Positions 1 to 5,419 of a stretch of DNA of 5,419 bases are shown here, one piece after another. Position numbers and translations under genes: made by a program. The DNA lies in NCBI GenBank assembly GCA_947478975.1, contig CANJYI010000205.1, positions 1 to 5,419 of the forward strand, written 5' to 3'. The notes below the pieces were generated by a model. It did no database searches. It was not told the origin of the DNA and saw nothing but the letters and a program-made list of their open reading frames with translations. Source of the stretch: Chthoniobacteraceae bacterium. Lineage in GTDB: Bacteria; Verrucomicrobiota; Verrucomicrobiia; Chthoniobacterales; Chthoniobacteraceae. How positions within the stretch are numbered: the first letter of the stretch is position 1; the number at the start of each line of letters is the position of its first letter.

Positions 1-58
1 ACCGTCCGGTTTTAACCCATCCCATCGCAGTCTCCTTGGTTCAGAAAATTCTACCTAC

Positions 59-1852
59 ATGAAAAACAACACGATCCTAAACACTCTCCGGACCCGCGTG
101 CAGGCGCCCGGAATCCTGACGGCAGGTGTGCTGGCGCTCAGCCAGGCTTTCTGCGTTGGTGTGTCCGCCGAAGTCATACCCACCGTGGCACCGACTCCCT
201 ACACGCCAGCGGACTCAACCAAAACCTTCTGGGCCGACTCGATGAAGTCCAAACTCAGCGAGCTCAAGACCCAGTCCTACCAGCTCCCTCCTACGCGGGC
301 GAAGAATGTGATTCTCTTCATCGGCGATGGCATGGGCATTTCGACCATTACCGCAGCGCGGATCTTGGAAGGACAGAAGGTCAAGGGCTCCACCAAGGGT
401 GAGGAGAACCTGCTCGCGTTTGAGAAGTTTCCGAACGTCGCACTTTCTCGGACGTACAGCGTCAACCAGCAGGTGTCCGATTCGGCGCCCACGATGACCG
501 CTATGGTGGCCGGCGTGAAGAACAACGACGGCGCGCTGGCGGTGACGGCAGACGTGGCGCGAGGCAAGGATATCACCTCACCCATCCAGAACCTCAAGAC
601 GATCCTTGAACAGGCCAAAGACCGCCAGATGGCCGCAGGCATTGTTTCGACCGCGCGTGTGACCCACGCGACGCCGGCCGCCTGCTACGCGCACATCAGC
701 GACCGCGACCGGGAGCATGACCAGAAGCTCACGACGATGACGACCAAGGACATCGCCGCGCAGTTGCTAGACTGCAATGCAGGCAAAAGCATCGAAGTTG
801 TTCTGGGCGGCGGCCGCACCTACTTCATGCCTTCCGATCAGAAGGATCCCGAGTACACCACTCTTTCAGGAAAGCGGAAGGCTTCGAGCGCTGGCGGTCG
901 GGACCTTATTACGGAATGGAAGAAGCTGCCCGCCAGGATCACCAATGCGACAACCGGAGCGTCACTCGGTTTGAGCACGCTGCCCGCGGACAACTCCCGC
1001 TCTGCCTACGTCTGGAAAAAGTCGGATTTCGATGCGATCAATCCGGCGAACGTCGACCGTCTCTTGGGGTTGTTTGAACCGAGTCATGTCCAGTATGAGG
1101 CGGACCGGGAAAACGATCCGGCAGGCGAGCCTTCACTCGAAGCGATGACCACCAAGGCGATGGACATTCTGTCCAAGAATCGGAACGGCTACTTCCTGAT
1201 GGTCGAGGGTGGCCGGATCGACCACGGGCATCACGCAGGCAACGCCTACCGTGCCCTCACAGACACGATCGCGCTGTCCAACGCGGTGAAGGCCGCTGCA
1301 GCCAAGGCAGGCGACGATACGCTCATCGTGGTCACGGCCGACCACAGCCATGTGTTCACGATCGCCGGTTATCCCGACCGCGGGAACCCCATTTTGGGGC
1401 TGGTGAAATCGGGCGGATCTCTTGCTACTGACCTGCTCGGACTGCCGTATACCACGCTGGGTTATGCAAACGGTCCCGGTTACACGGGGGCGCTGAGTGG
1501 CGCTGATGTGACTTCCTATGCAGCAAACGCCGCAGAGGGAGTTAAGACGCAAAAGACTCTCCTCTCGGCGGGTGATGGTGGTGCGACGTTTTACCGGTCC
1601 ACGACACTGGGGATCGCCACAGGGCGGCCGAATCTGACCTCCGTTGCCACCGACGGGCGTGACTTCATGCAGGAATCCACTGTGCCACTCGGCTCCGAAA
1701 CCCACGCGGGTGAGGACGTGGCGATCTTTGCCAAGGGTCCGAACGCCCACCTGTTCCGCGGGAACCTCGAGCAGTCGATGATCTACTGGATCATGGCGGA
1801 TGCGCTGCGTTTGCCTCCGATCAATGGGAACGTCTCCTGGCCTGGTAACTAG
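59..1852 (+). CDS. Secreted alkaline phosphatase, animal-type active site
   Basis: This gene encodes a 597-residue phosphomonoesterase of the alkaline phosphatase family, which releases inorganic phosphate from organic phosphates outside the cytoplasm. A Sec signal peptide is visible: basic N-region (R11, R13), hydrophobic stretch 17-36, likely cleavage after VSA37. Catalytic landmarks appear in family order: metal ligand D90 in FIGDGMG, nucleophile S142 in SDSAPT, H203/T205 in THATPA, phosphate-binding R216, E383-D388-H392 in EGGRIDHGHH, D428-H429 in TADHSH and H549 in ETHAGED. The motifs resemble vertebrate alkaline phosphatases more than E. coli PhoA, having His where PhoA has D153 and K328. 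It is longer than PhoA (about 450 residues) or the human enzymes (about 530); the extra length lies near residues 291-314 and in the crown region 437-545. The ATG at 59 is chosen because it precedes the signal peptide; no Shine-Dalgarno sequence is visible. No lipobox, GPI-like tail or sorting signal is seen at the C-terminus. It is followed by a terminator. Family assignment is secure; the physiological substrate is unknown. Confidence 0.97.
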   Translation: MKNNTILNTLRTRVQAPGILTAGVLALSQAFCVGVSAEVIPTVAPTPYTPADSTKTFWADSMKSKLSELKTQSYQLPPTRAKNVILFIGDGMGISTITAARILEGQKVKGSTKGEENLLAFEKFPNVALSRTYSVNQQVSDSAPTMTAMVAGVKNNDGALAVTADVARGKDITSPIQNLKTILEQAKDRQMAAGIVSTARVTHATPAACYAHISDRDREHDQKLTTMTTKDIAAQLLDCNAGKSIEVVLGGGRTYFMPSDQKDPEYTTLSGKRKASSAGGRDLITEWKKLPARITNATTGASLGLSTLPADNSRSAYVWKKSDFDAINPANVDRLLGLFEPSHVQYEADRENDPAGEPSLEAMTTKAMDILSKNRNGYFLMVEGGRIDHGHHAGNAYRALTDTIALSNAVKAAAAKAGDDTLIVVTADHSHVFTIAGYPDRGNPILGLVKSGGSLATDLLGLPYTTLGYANGPGYTGALSGADVTSYAANAAEGVKTQKTLLSAGDGGATFYRSTTLGIATGRPNLTSVATDGRDFMQESTVPLGSETHAGEDVAIFAKGPNAHLFRGNLEQSMIYWIMADALRLPPINGNVSWPGN

Positions 1853-1887
1853 CCTGTTTTAGCTGGGTTCAATTAGTTGTGTGTATC

Positions 1888-1919
1888 GCCCCGGGGCCAT
1901 GTGCCCCGGGGCACTTTTT
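1888..1919 (+). terminator. Rho-independent terminator after the alkaline phosphatase gene
   Basis: Two copies of the 10-bp arm GCCCCGGGGC (1888-1897 and 1903-1912) flank a 5-nt loop, CATGT, and are followed by AC and a run of five T (1915-1919). The arms pair perfectly, giving a very stable all-GC stem. Each arm is itself a palindrome, so the two copies are simultaneously a direct and an inverted repeat. It lies 35 bp after the stop codon of the phosphatase gene, as expected for its intrinsic terminator. The T-run is short, so it could instead act partly as an attenuator for the gene starting at 1931. Confidence 0.82.
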
Positions 1920-1930
1920 CGTTCAAAGCC

Positions 1931-2653
1931 ATGTTTATCCGTTCTCTCTTTCTTGCCGTATCTCTTCTGACTCTATGCCATCCGACTGCCACCTCTGCGG
2001 AGGAAATAGTCGCACCCGAACTTGCCTGCCAGTTTGAAACGATTTTCGAATCGAAGGTGCAGAACCAGCCCTCGTTCAAATCGGTTTGGCGCCTTTGGCG
2101 GGGTGCCCGGGAGGTTGAATCATGGCAGGTAGGCTCCAAGGAGGGAGAGGTTGCGGAGCAGGATGGGGCAGGGGGAGTGCAGTTCCGTCGCATTTTTCAT
2201 CCGGAGCGCATGGAGGTCTTTTATTCTGCCATGGAGCTGAAGGTCATTGGAAAGACCCAGGACTGGAGCAAATCTTTCTCGCTGGTTGCACCTGCGTTCC
2301 TTGTTGAGAAGTTGGCGCATGTCGGTCAGGAAGTCCTGCTCGATACCTCCTTGGAGAGGTATGAGGGCAGCGTGGACGGGCGGAAGTGGGAAGTCTTGTG
2401 GTCGCAGCGGGACCAGCTTGCCTACCGGTTGCGCGTGGAATCTGAGCGCGGCGTTTCGACCACCACTCTTCTGGAGCGTCATCCATTGGATAAGAAGCCG
2501 TGGGAGAGCCTGCGTAAACGGGGCTACAATTCGATCGACTTTGCCGATCTGGGAGACAGCGAAACTGATCCGACGATCCGCCGGATCATGAACCGCCTTG
2601 GCATGTCCTGTTCGCACAAGAGTTGTGGGGGCGTTTGCGCCCCGCCAAAGTAA
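1931..2653 (+). CDS. Secreted protein of unknown function with Cys-rich tail
   Basis: This encodes a 240-residue protein that I cannot assign to a named family. A Sec signal peptide is clear: M-F-I-R, hydrophobic core 5-15, probable cleavage after TSA23. C16 is preceded by L rather than G/A/S, so it is probably not a lipoprotein. The mature part is charged and soluble, rich in W, K, R and E with alternating hydrophobic residues, suggesting a mainly beta globular domain. Near the C-terminus it has a DFADLGDSETDP segment, then a tail with C227, H229, C232 and C236 (CX4CX3C) that could bind metal or form disulfides; C33 is the only other cysteine of the mature chain. The reading frame stays open upstream to a TTG at 1877, but that stretch would translate the terminator hairpin, and the signal peptide begins at the ATG at 1931, so 1931 is preferred. 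No Shine-Dalgarno sequence precedes it. Its stop lies 18 bp from the end of the convergent DUF1501 gene. Confidence 0.85.
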   Translation: MFIRSLFLAVSLLTLCHPTATSAEEIVAPELACQFETIFESKVQNQPSFKSVWRLWRGAREVESWQVGSKEGEVAEQDGAGGVQFRRIFHPERMEVFYSAMELKVIGKTQDWSKSFSLVAPAFLVEKLAHVGQEVLLDTSLERYEGSVDGRKWEVLWSQRDQLAYRLRVESERGVSTTTLLERHPLDKKPWESLRKRGYNSIDFADLGDSETDPTIRRIMNRLGMSCSHKSCGGVCAPPK

Positions 2654-2671
2654 GGCAGGTTTTCCCCCGAA

Positions 2672-4075
2672 TCAGACCAGCCCTCGAATGGGGGTGCCGC
2701 GGTTGAGGAGGGAAAGCAGGTTGGCTGGCAGCCCGTCGATGAGGCGGGCCTGCCCTACGTCGACAAGGGTGTGCAGGATCGTCGCGACCAGGTCGGGGAT
2801 GGTGACCGGATTATCCGCGGGCTCCGCTCCGTCGCGACTCGAGAGGCCGATGACCTGTCCCATCCGGAGGCCTCCGCCGTAGAGCATCAGGGGCGCAAGC
2901 CCGCCCCAGTGGTCGCGACCGCCCTTGGCGCTGATCCGGGGCGTGCGCCCCATTTCGCCGCAGCACACCAGCAGGATTTTCTCCCGCAAACCGCGTGCTT
3001 CGATGTCCTCGATGAGGGCTGAAACCGCGTGGTCGAAGGGCCGGCCAACGTAGTCCATGCCCGTCTGCATCGGGGCGTTGTTGTTGTCGGCGTGCATGTC
3101 CCACACAAAGCTGGTGGTGACCGTCACAAACCCCGCACCGCGCTCACAGAGGCGGCGGGCCAGCAGCAGCAGGCGGCCCAGCGAGAGGGCGTTGTCGGCG
3201 TAGTGCTCGAGGTTCTTCCACTGTGTGCTGATACGGTTGCGGGGCAGGAGCGCCGCGGTGTCGTATCGGGCCACCGATCGGGGGTCTTCCTTGGACAGGT
3301 CAAAGGCGTCGGAGACGCCGCCCCTCAGGAGACCAAAAGCCTTTTGTTGGAGTCCGCTCAAACCGGAGAGGGCGGAGCCGTAGTCCATTTCGCGTTTCCA
3401 GCGGTCCAAGCTTCCAAGGAGGGAGCGCCGGTCTTCGAGCCGGTCGAGGGGCAGGCGGAGGGTCATGTCCGCCTGCGCCCCCTCGCCGGACCCGGGCACA
3501 AAAGGACGGAATCCGGCCCCGAGTTCGCCGCCGGCGGTGATGTCTCCAAACTGCATGATCTGCGGGCCGGCCTCGGGGGCAACGGCGCGAGGAAGCAGCG
3601 TGATGTTGGAGGGCATCGCCGTTTCCTGGTTCATGGTGCCGGCGATCCGGCTGTAAAGAGAGCCGAGGTTGGCGTTGAGGGTGTGCTTGCCGACGATGCT
3701 TTTGAGGTCGTGGACGCTGTCGCCGGTGACAAAGGAGCGCACGATACTGAACTTGTCCGCAAGCCGGGCGAGCTTTGGAAACGTGGAGCCAAAAGTGATT
3801 CCTGGGATACTGGTTGGGATTTCCCCGGTGACGCTCCTGATTTCCGAAGGGGCGTCCATCTTGGGATCGAAGGTCTCAAACTGGGAGGGACCACCGTGCA
3901 TGAAGAGGAAGATCACCGCCTTGTCGCGCGTGACGGAGCCAGCGTTGGAAAGGGCTGCCTGGAGTGCGAGTTGGTCGGCGAGGTTCAAGCCACCCAAGCC
4001 AAGGGCCCCGACGCGTAGAAAGTCGCGGCGGCCCAGCGGGGAGGAGAGGGGGCTGTTGGCTGAGAAACGGAGCAT
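2672..4075 (-). CDS. DUF1501 family protein, Tat-exported
   Basis: This encodes a 467-residue member of the DUF1501 family, which is abundant in planctomycetes and verrucomicrobia and by family knowledge belongs to the alkaline phosphatase/sulfatase-like superfamily; no reaction is firmly established. A twin-arginine signal is evident: G-R16-R17-D-F-L-R followed by the weakly hydrophobic stretch VGALGLGGLNLADQLAL, implying export of a folded, possibly metal-containing protein. Conserved family motifs appear in order: MHGGPS (59-64) with ETFDP just after, WDMHADN (325-331), GEMGRTP (373-379), GRDHWG (386-391), and the typical end with PDLVATILHTL and G-x-PI. The length is usual for the family and no break is seen. 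The start at 4075 gives the correct distance to the twin arginines; the next Met is residue 59. An eight-C run, not a Shine-Dalgarno sequence, sits just upstream. DUF1501 genes commonly stand beside DUF1549/DUF1553 cytochrome-like partners; none lies on either side here, and the gene is transcribed divergently from the PIG-L gene. Confidence 0.95.
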   Translation of the reverse strand: MLRFSANSPLSSPLGRRDFLRVGALGLGGLNLADQLALQAALSNAGSVTRDKAVIFLFMHGGPSQFETFDPKMDAPSEIRSVTGEIPTSIPGITFGSTFPKLARLADKFSIVRSFVTGDSVHDLKSIVGKHTLNANLGSLYSRIAGTMNQETAMPSNITLLPRAVAPEAGPQIMQFGDITAGGELGAGFRPFVPGSGEGAQADMTLRLPLDRLEDRRSLLGSLDRWKREMDYGSALSGLSGLQQKAFGLLRGGVSDAFDLSKEDPRSVARYDTAALLPRNRISTQWKNLEHYADNALSLGRLLLLARRLCERGAGFVTVTTSFVWDMHADNNNAPMQTGMDYVGRPFDHAVSALIEDIEARGLREKILLVCCGEMGRTPRISAKGGRDHWGGLAPLMLYGGGLRMGQVIGLSSRDGAEPADNPVTIPDLVATILHTLVDVGQARLIDGLPANLLSLLNRGTPIRGLV

Positions 4076-4319
4076 TCGAGGGGGGGGCGAAAGCTGATTG
4101 CTGATGAACTCTTTAGCGGGGGTGGGTCCGGGTCAACAAGATTGCGCCGGGGCGGGGCGCCGGGCAGCGAATTGGAAGAGGGCCCAAACCGAGCTGGGAG
4201 CCAGCGCGAAGGGACCGCCCGGAGGGTTGGCTTTGAAAAGGCTGGCTGCGCTTGTCGCGCTGCGGGAAAGGCTTTAAGGACAGACTGTCTGTAGACGTCT
4301 CCCCCAATCCATCCCCCCT
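4076..4319. promoter_or_regulatory. Divergent intergenic region between DUF1501 and PIG-L genes
   Basis: This 244-bp gap must hold the promoters of both flanking genes, since they point away from each other. No coding sequence is convincing here. On the minus strand, TTGACC (4136 to 4131) followed 15 bp later by TAAAGA (4115 to 4110) is a weak sigma70-like pair that could serve the DUF1501 gene; the spacing is short and the -10 matches at only three positions. On the plus strand, TTGTCG (4252-4257) and TTTAAG (4273-4278), also 15 bp apart, form an equally weak pair for the PIG-L gene. The centre is GC-rich with a direct repeat of GCGCCGGG (4144-4151 and 4157-4164). Region function is inferred from gene orientation; the individual promoter boxes are guesses. 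Confidence 0.5.
4281..4300. repeat. Nested inverted repeats upstream of PIG-L gene, possible operator
   Basis: The sequence CAGACTGTCTG (4281-4291) is a perfect 5-1-5 inverted repeat, and AGACGTCT (4293-4300) is a perfect 8-bp palindrome directly beside it. Together they give four alternating AGAC/GTCT half-sites within 20 bp, and the inner GTCT-GT-AGAC (4287-4296) is also an inverted repeat. The block ends 19 bp before the PIG-L start codon, so it lies in the 5' leader or at the transcription start. It could be a site for a dimeric regulator or a small RNA hairpin. The symmetry is directly visible; the regulatory role is inferred. Confidence 0.4.
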
Positions 4320-5225
4320 ATGAAGCTCCCCATTATCCACGTCCTGGCCGCCCTGCTCCTGCCTGCTTTTGTTTTATCCGTTGAAGCGGAGGACGGAGGA
4401 AAGCTGCGCATCATCGTCTTTGGCGCGCACCCCGATGACGCGCAGTACAAGGCGGGCGGCAGTGCCGCAAAATGGGTGAAGGCGGGTCACGAGGTGAAGC
4501 TGGTGTCCGTGACCAACGGGGATGTGGGCCACTGGCAGTCGGCTGGAGGGCCCCTGGCCGAGCGAAGACTGGCCGAGGTGAAGAAGGCCGACGCGCTCAT
4601 TGGCGCAAAAACCGAGGTGCTCGACATCCACGATGGCGAGTTGGTGCCTAGCCTGGAGAACCGGCAGAAGATCATCCGGCTCATCCGGGAGTGGAAGGCC
4701 GATGTGGTGATTGCGCACAGGCCCTGGGACTACCATCCGGACCACCGTTATGTGGGGGTGCTGGTGCAGGACGCCGCCTTCATGGTGACGGTTCCGTTTG
4801 TCTGCACGGACGTTGCGCCGCTCAAGAAGAACCCGCTTTTTCTTTATTCGAGCGACGGGTTCCAGCGCCCCTATCCCTTCAAGGCCGACATTGCGGTCTC
4901 TGTGGACGATGTTTTCGACCAAAAGGTGGAGGCCATTCACGAAATGCCCTCACAGCACTACGAAGGGGGAGCGTCCGGAAGCGCCGAGTATGTCAAGACG
5001 GTGCCACCCGCCTCGGACGAGGCGGGCCGGAAAGCCTGGCTGCGCGAACGCTGGGTGCGCCGGCAAAGCAACGAGGCGAAGCGTTACCGCGATGCTTTGG
5101 TTTCCTGGTACGGGCCGGAAAAGGGAGCGGCCGTGCAGTACGCGGAGGTTTTTGAGATTTGCGAGTACGGCAGGCAGCCGAGTCGGGAGGAGATCAAAAA
5201 GCTGTTTCCGTTCTTTCCCCTGTAG
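4320..5225 (+). CDS. Secreted PIG-L family zinc deacetylase (LmbE-like)
   Basis: This encodes a 301-residue protein of the PIG-L/LmbE family, zinc-dependent enzymes that remove N-acetyl groups from N-acetylglucosamine-containing or related substrates. The Rossmann-like domain starts at about residue 28 with strand LRIIVFGAHPDD: H37 and D40 are the expected zinc ligands and D39 the expected catalytic base, by comparison with MshB. The second family motif, HPDH at 139-142 preceded by RPWDY, supplies the third ligand, H142. A Sec signal peptide (hydrophobic residues 4-20, likely cleavage after VEA23) places the enzyme outside the cytoplasm, unlike the cytoplasmic mycothiol and bacillithiol pathway members. 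The C-terminal part after about residue 185 is less typical and may shape the substrate site. The ATG at 4320 is the only start compatible with the signal peptide; the leader has CCCCCCT directly before the ATG and no Shine-Dalgarno sequence. The gene is divergent from DUF1501 and convergent with the SIS-domain gene. The substrate cannot be told from the sequence. Confidence 0.95.
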   Translation: MKLPIIHVLAALLLPAFVLSVEAEDGGKLRIIVFGAHPDDAQYKAGGSAAKWVKAGHEVKLVSVTNGDVGHWQSAGGPLAERRLAEVKKADALIGAKTEVLDIHDGELVPSLENRQKIIRLIREWKADVVIAHRPWDYHPDHRYVGVLVQDAAFMVTVPFVCTDVAPLKKNPLFLYSSDGFQRPYPFKADIAVSVDDVFDQKVEAIHEMPSQHYEGGASGSAEYVKTVPPASDEAGRKAWLRERWVRRQSNEAKRYRDALVSWYGPEKGAAVQYAEVFEICEYGRQPSREEIKKLFPFFPL

Positions 5226-5271
5226 GCTGAAGCATACAAGGTGCTGAATCTTTCCCGAACCCCAAAATCCG

Positions 5272-5419
5272 CTAGGAGTGGGAGAGCTCCGGAAGTTCCA
5301 TGAAGGCGTAGCAGAGCATGTGGAGCATGTGCATCTGGACGTCTTCGACGCGGCCGTAGTGCGTGTCCCCGACAACGAGGACTTGGTGTGCAATTTCGGC
5401 CAGTTTCCCCCGTTTGGCT
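5272..5419 (-). CDS. SIS-domain protein, C-terminal fragment cut by window edge
   Basis: The last 48 codons and the TAG stop of a gene entering from the right are present; the first base at the edge belongs to a split codon. The translated end reads AKRGKLAEIAHQVLVVGDTH, then YGRVEDVQMHMLHMLCYAFM and ELPELSHS. This matches the closing part of SIS (sugar isomerase) domains such as those of GmhA/DiaA-like proteins: a residue run ending in A-[DH]-x-x-[IL]-V, then R-[IV]-[QE]-[ED]-[VI]-[HQ] and a hydrophobic amphipathic helix rich in H, L and M. Such proteins bind phosphosugars and act as isomerases or regulators in the cytoplasm. It is convergent with the PIG-L gene, with 46 bp between their stops and no clear terminator hairpin. 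Because the frame has no start inside the window it is easily missed; another minus-strand frame over the same DNA (4950-5393) is a shadow. The domain call is from motif recognition of a short fragment, so the exact subfamily is unknown. Confidence 0.75.
   Translation of the reverse strand, partial: AKRGKLAEIAHQVLVVGDTHYGRVEDVQMHMLHMLCYAFMELPELSHS

Noticed and set aside
1..58. Promoter search upstream of the phosphatase gene
   Set aside because: Only 58 bp are available and no convincing -35/-10 pair, Pho-box-like repeat or Shine-Dalgarno sequence is visible, so phosphate control cannot be claimed.
1133..1750. 205-codon open frame on the minus strand inside the phosphatase gene
   Set aside because: It overlaps the conserved catalytic C-terminal half of the phosphatase and its translation shows no family motif; it is a shadow of GC-rich codon use.
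1877..1930. Upstream extension of the unknown secreted protein to a TTG start
   Set aside because: The added 18 residues would be encoded by the terminator hairpin and would place a non-hydrophobic segment ahead of an evident signal peptide starting at the ATG at 1931.
2628..2643. Hairpin GGGGCG-TTTG-CGCCCC near the end of the unknown gene as a shared terminator for the convergent pair
   Set aside because: The stem is only 6 bp, lies inside coding sequence and has no T-run on either strand, so termination is not supported.
3029..4018. 329-codon open frame on the plus strand, antisense to the DUF1501 gene
   Set aside because: It lies wholly within a well-supported DUF1501 gene. Its translation is low-complexity (rich in G, V, E, A and H) with no recognisable domain, as expected of a shadow frame in GC-rich DNA.
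4144..4164. Direct repeat of GCGCCGGG in the divergent intergenic region
   Set aside because: Two copies of an 8-bp GC-only word in a GC-rich stretch are easily explained by base composition.
4950..5393. 147-codon minus-strand open frame across the right end
   Set aside because: It runs antisense to the PIG-L C-terminus and in the wrong frame of the SIS gene. The alternative frame at 5272-5419 gives a recognisable SIS C-terminus.

Overview
The window looks like chromosomal DNA of a GC-rich, Gram-negative-type bacterium, most plausibly from the Planctomycetota-Verrucomicrobiota group, with Verrucomicrobiota favoured. This is inferred from family content: a Tat-exported DUF1501 protein, a secreted PIG-L deacetylase and an animal-type alkaline phosphatase. 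It also fits the absence of a Shine-Dalgarno sequence ahead of every complete gene. No 16S rRNA or other taxonomic marker is present, so the placement is tentative.

Layout: (1) 59-1852, plus strand, secreted alkaline phosphatase, followed by a strong GC-rich intrinsic terminator at 1888-1919. (2) 1931-2653, plus strand, a small secreted protein of unknown function whose ATG lies only 11 nt after the terminator's T-run. (3) 2672-4075, minus strand, a Tat-exported DUF1501 protein convergent with gene 2 (18 bp gap). (4) 4076-4319, a 244-bp divergent promoter region containing nested inverted repeats at 4281-4300. (5) 4320-5225, plus strand, a secreted PIG-L-type zinc deacetylase. (6) 5272-5419, minus strand, the last 48 codons of a gene entering from the right, recognisable as the C-terminal end of a SIS-domain (sugar-phosphate isomerase-like) protein.

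All four complete genes encode proteins with export signals (three Sec, one Tat), so the segment mainly supplies extracytoplasmic proteins. Two of them, the alkaline phosphatase and the DUF1501 protein, belong by family knowledge to the same alkaline-phosphatase-like superfamily but use different export routes. Gene directions alternate (+ + - + -), so there is no long operon, and any functional link between the phosphatase, the deacetylase and the SIS protein (for example in scavenging phosphorylated or N-acetylated sugars) is conjecture. I found no mobile elements, CRISPR arrays, tRNAs or rRNAs, and no convincing evidence of a wholly new system. The most notable items are the mammalian-like active site of the phosphatase, the terminator abutting gene 2, the Cys-tailed unknown protein and the nested palindromes before the deacetylase gene.
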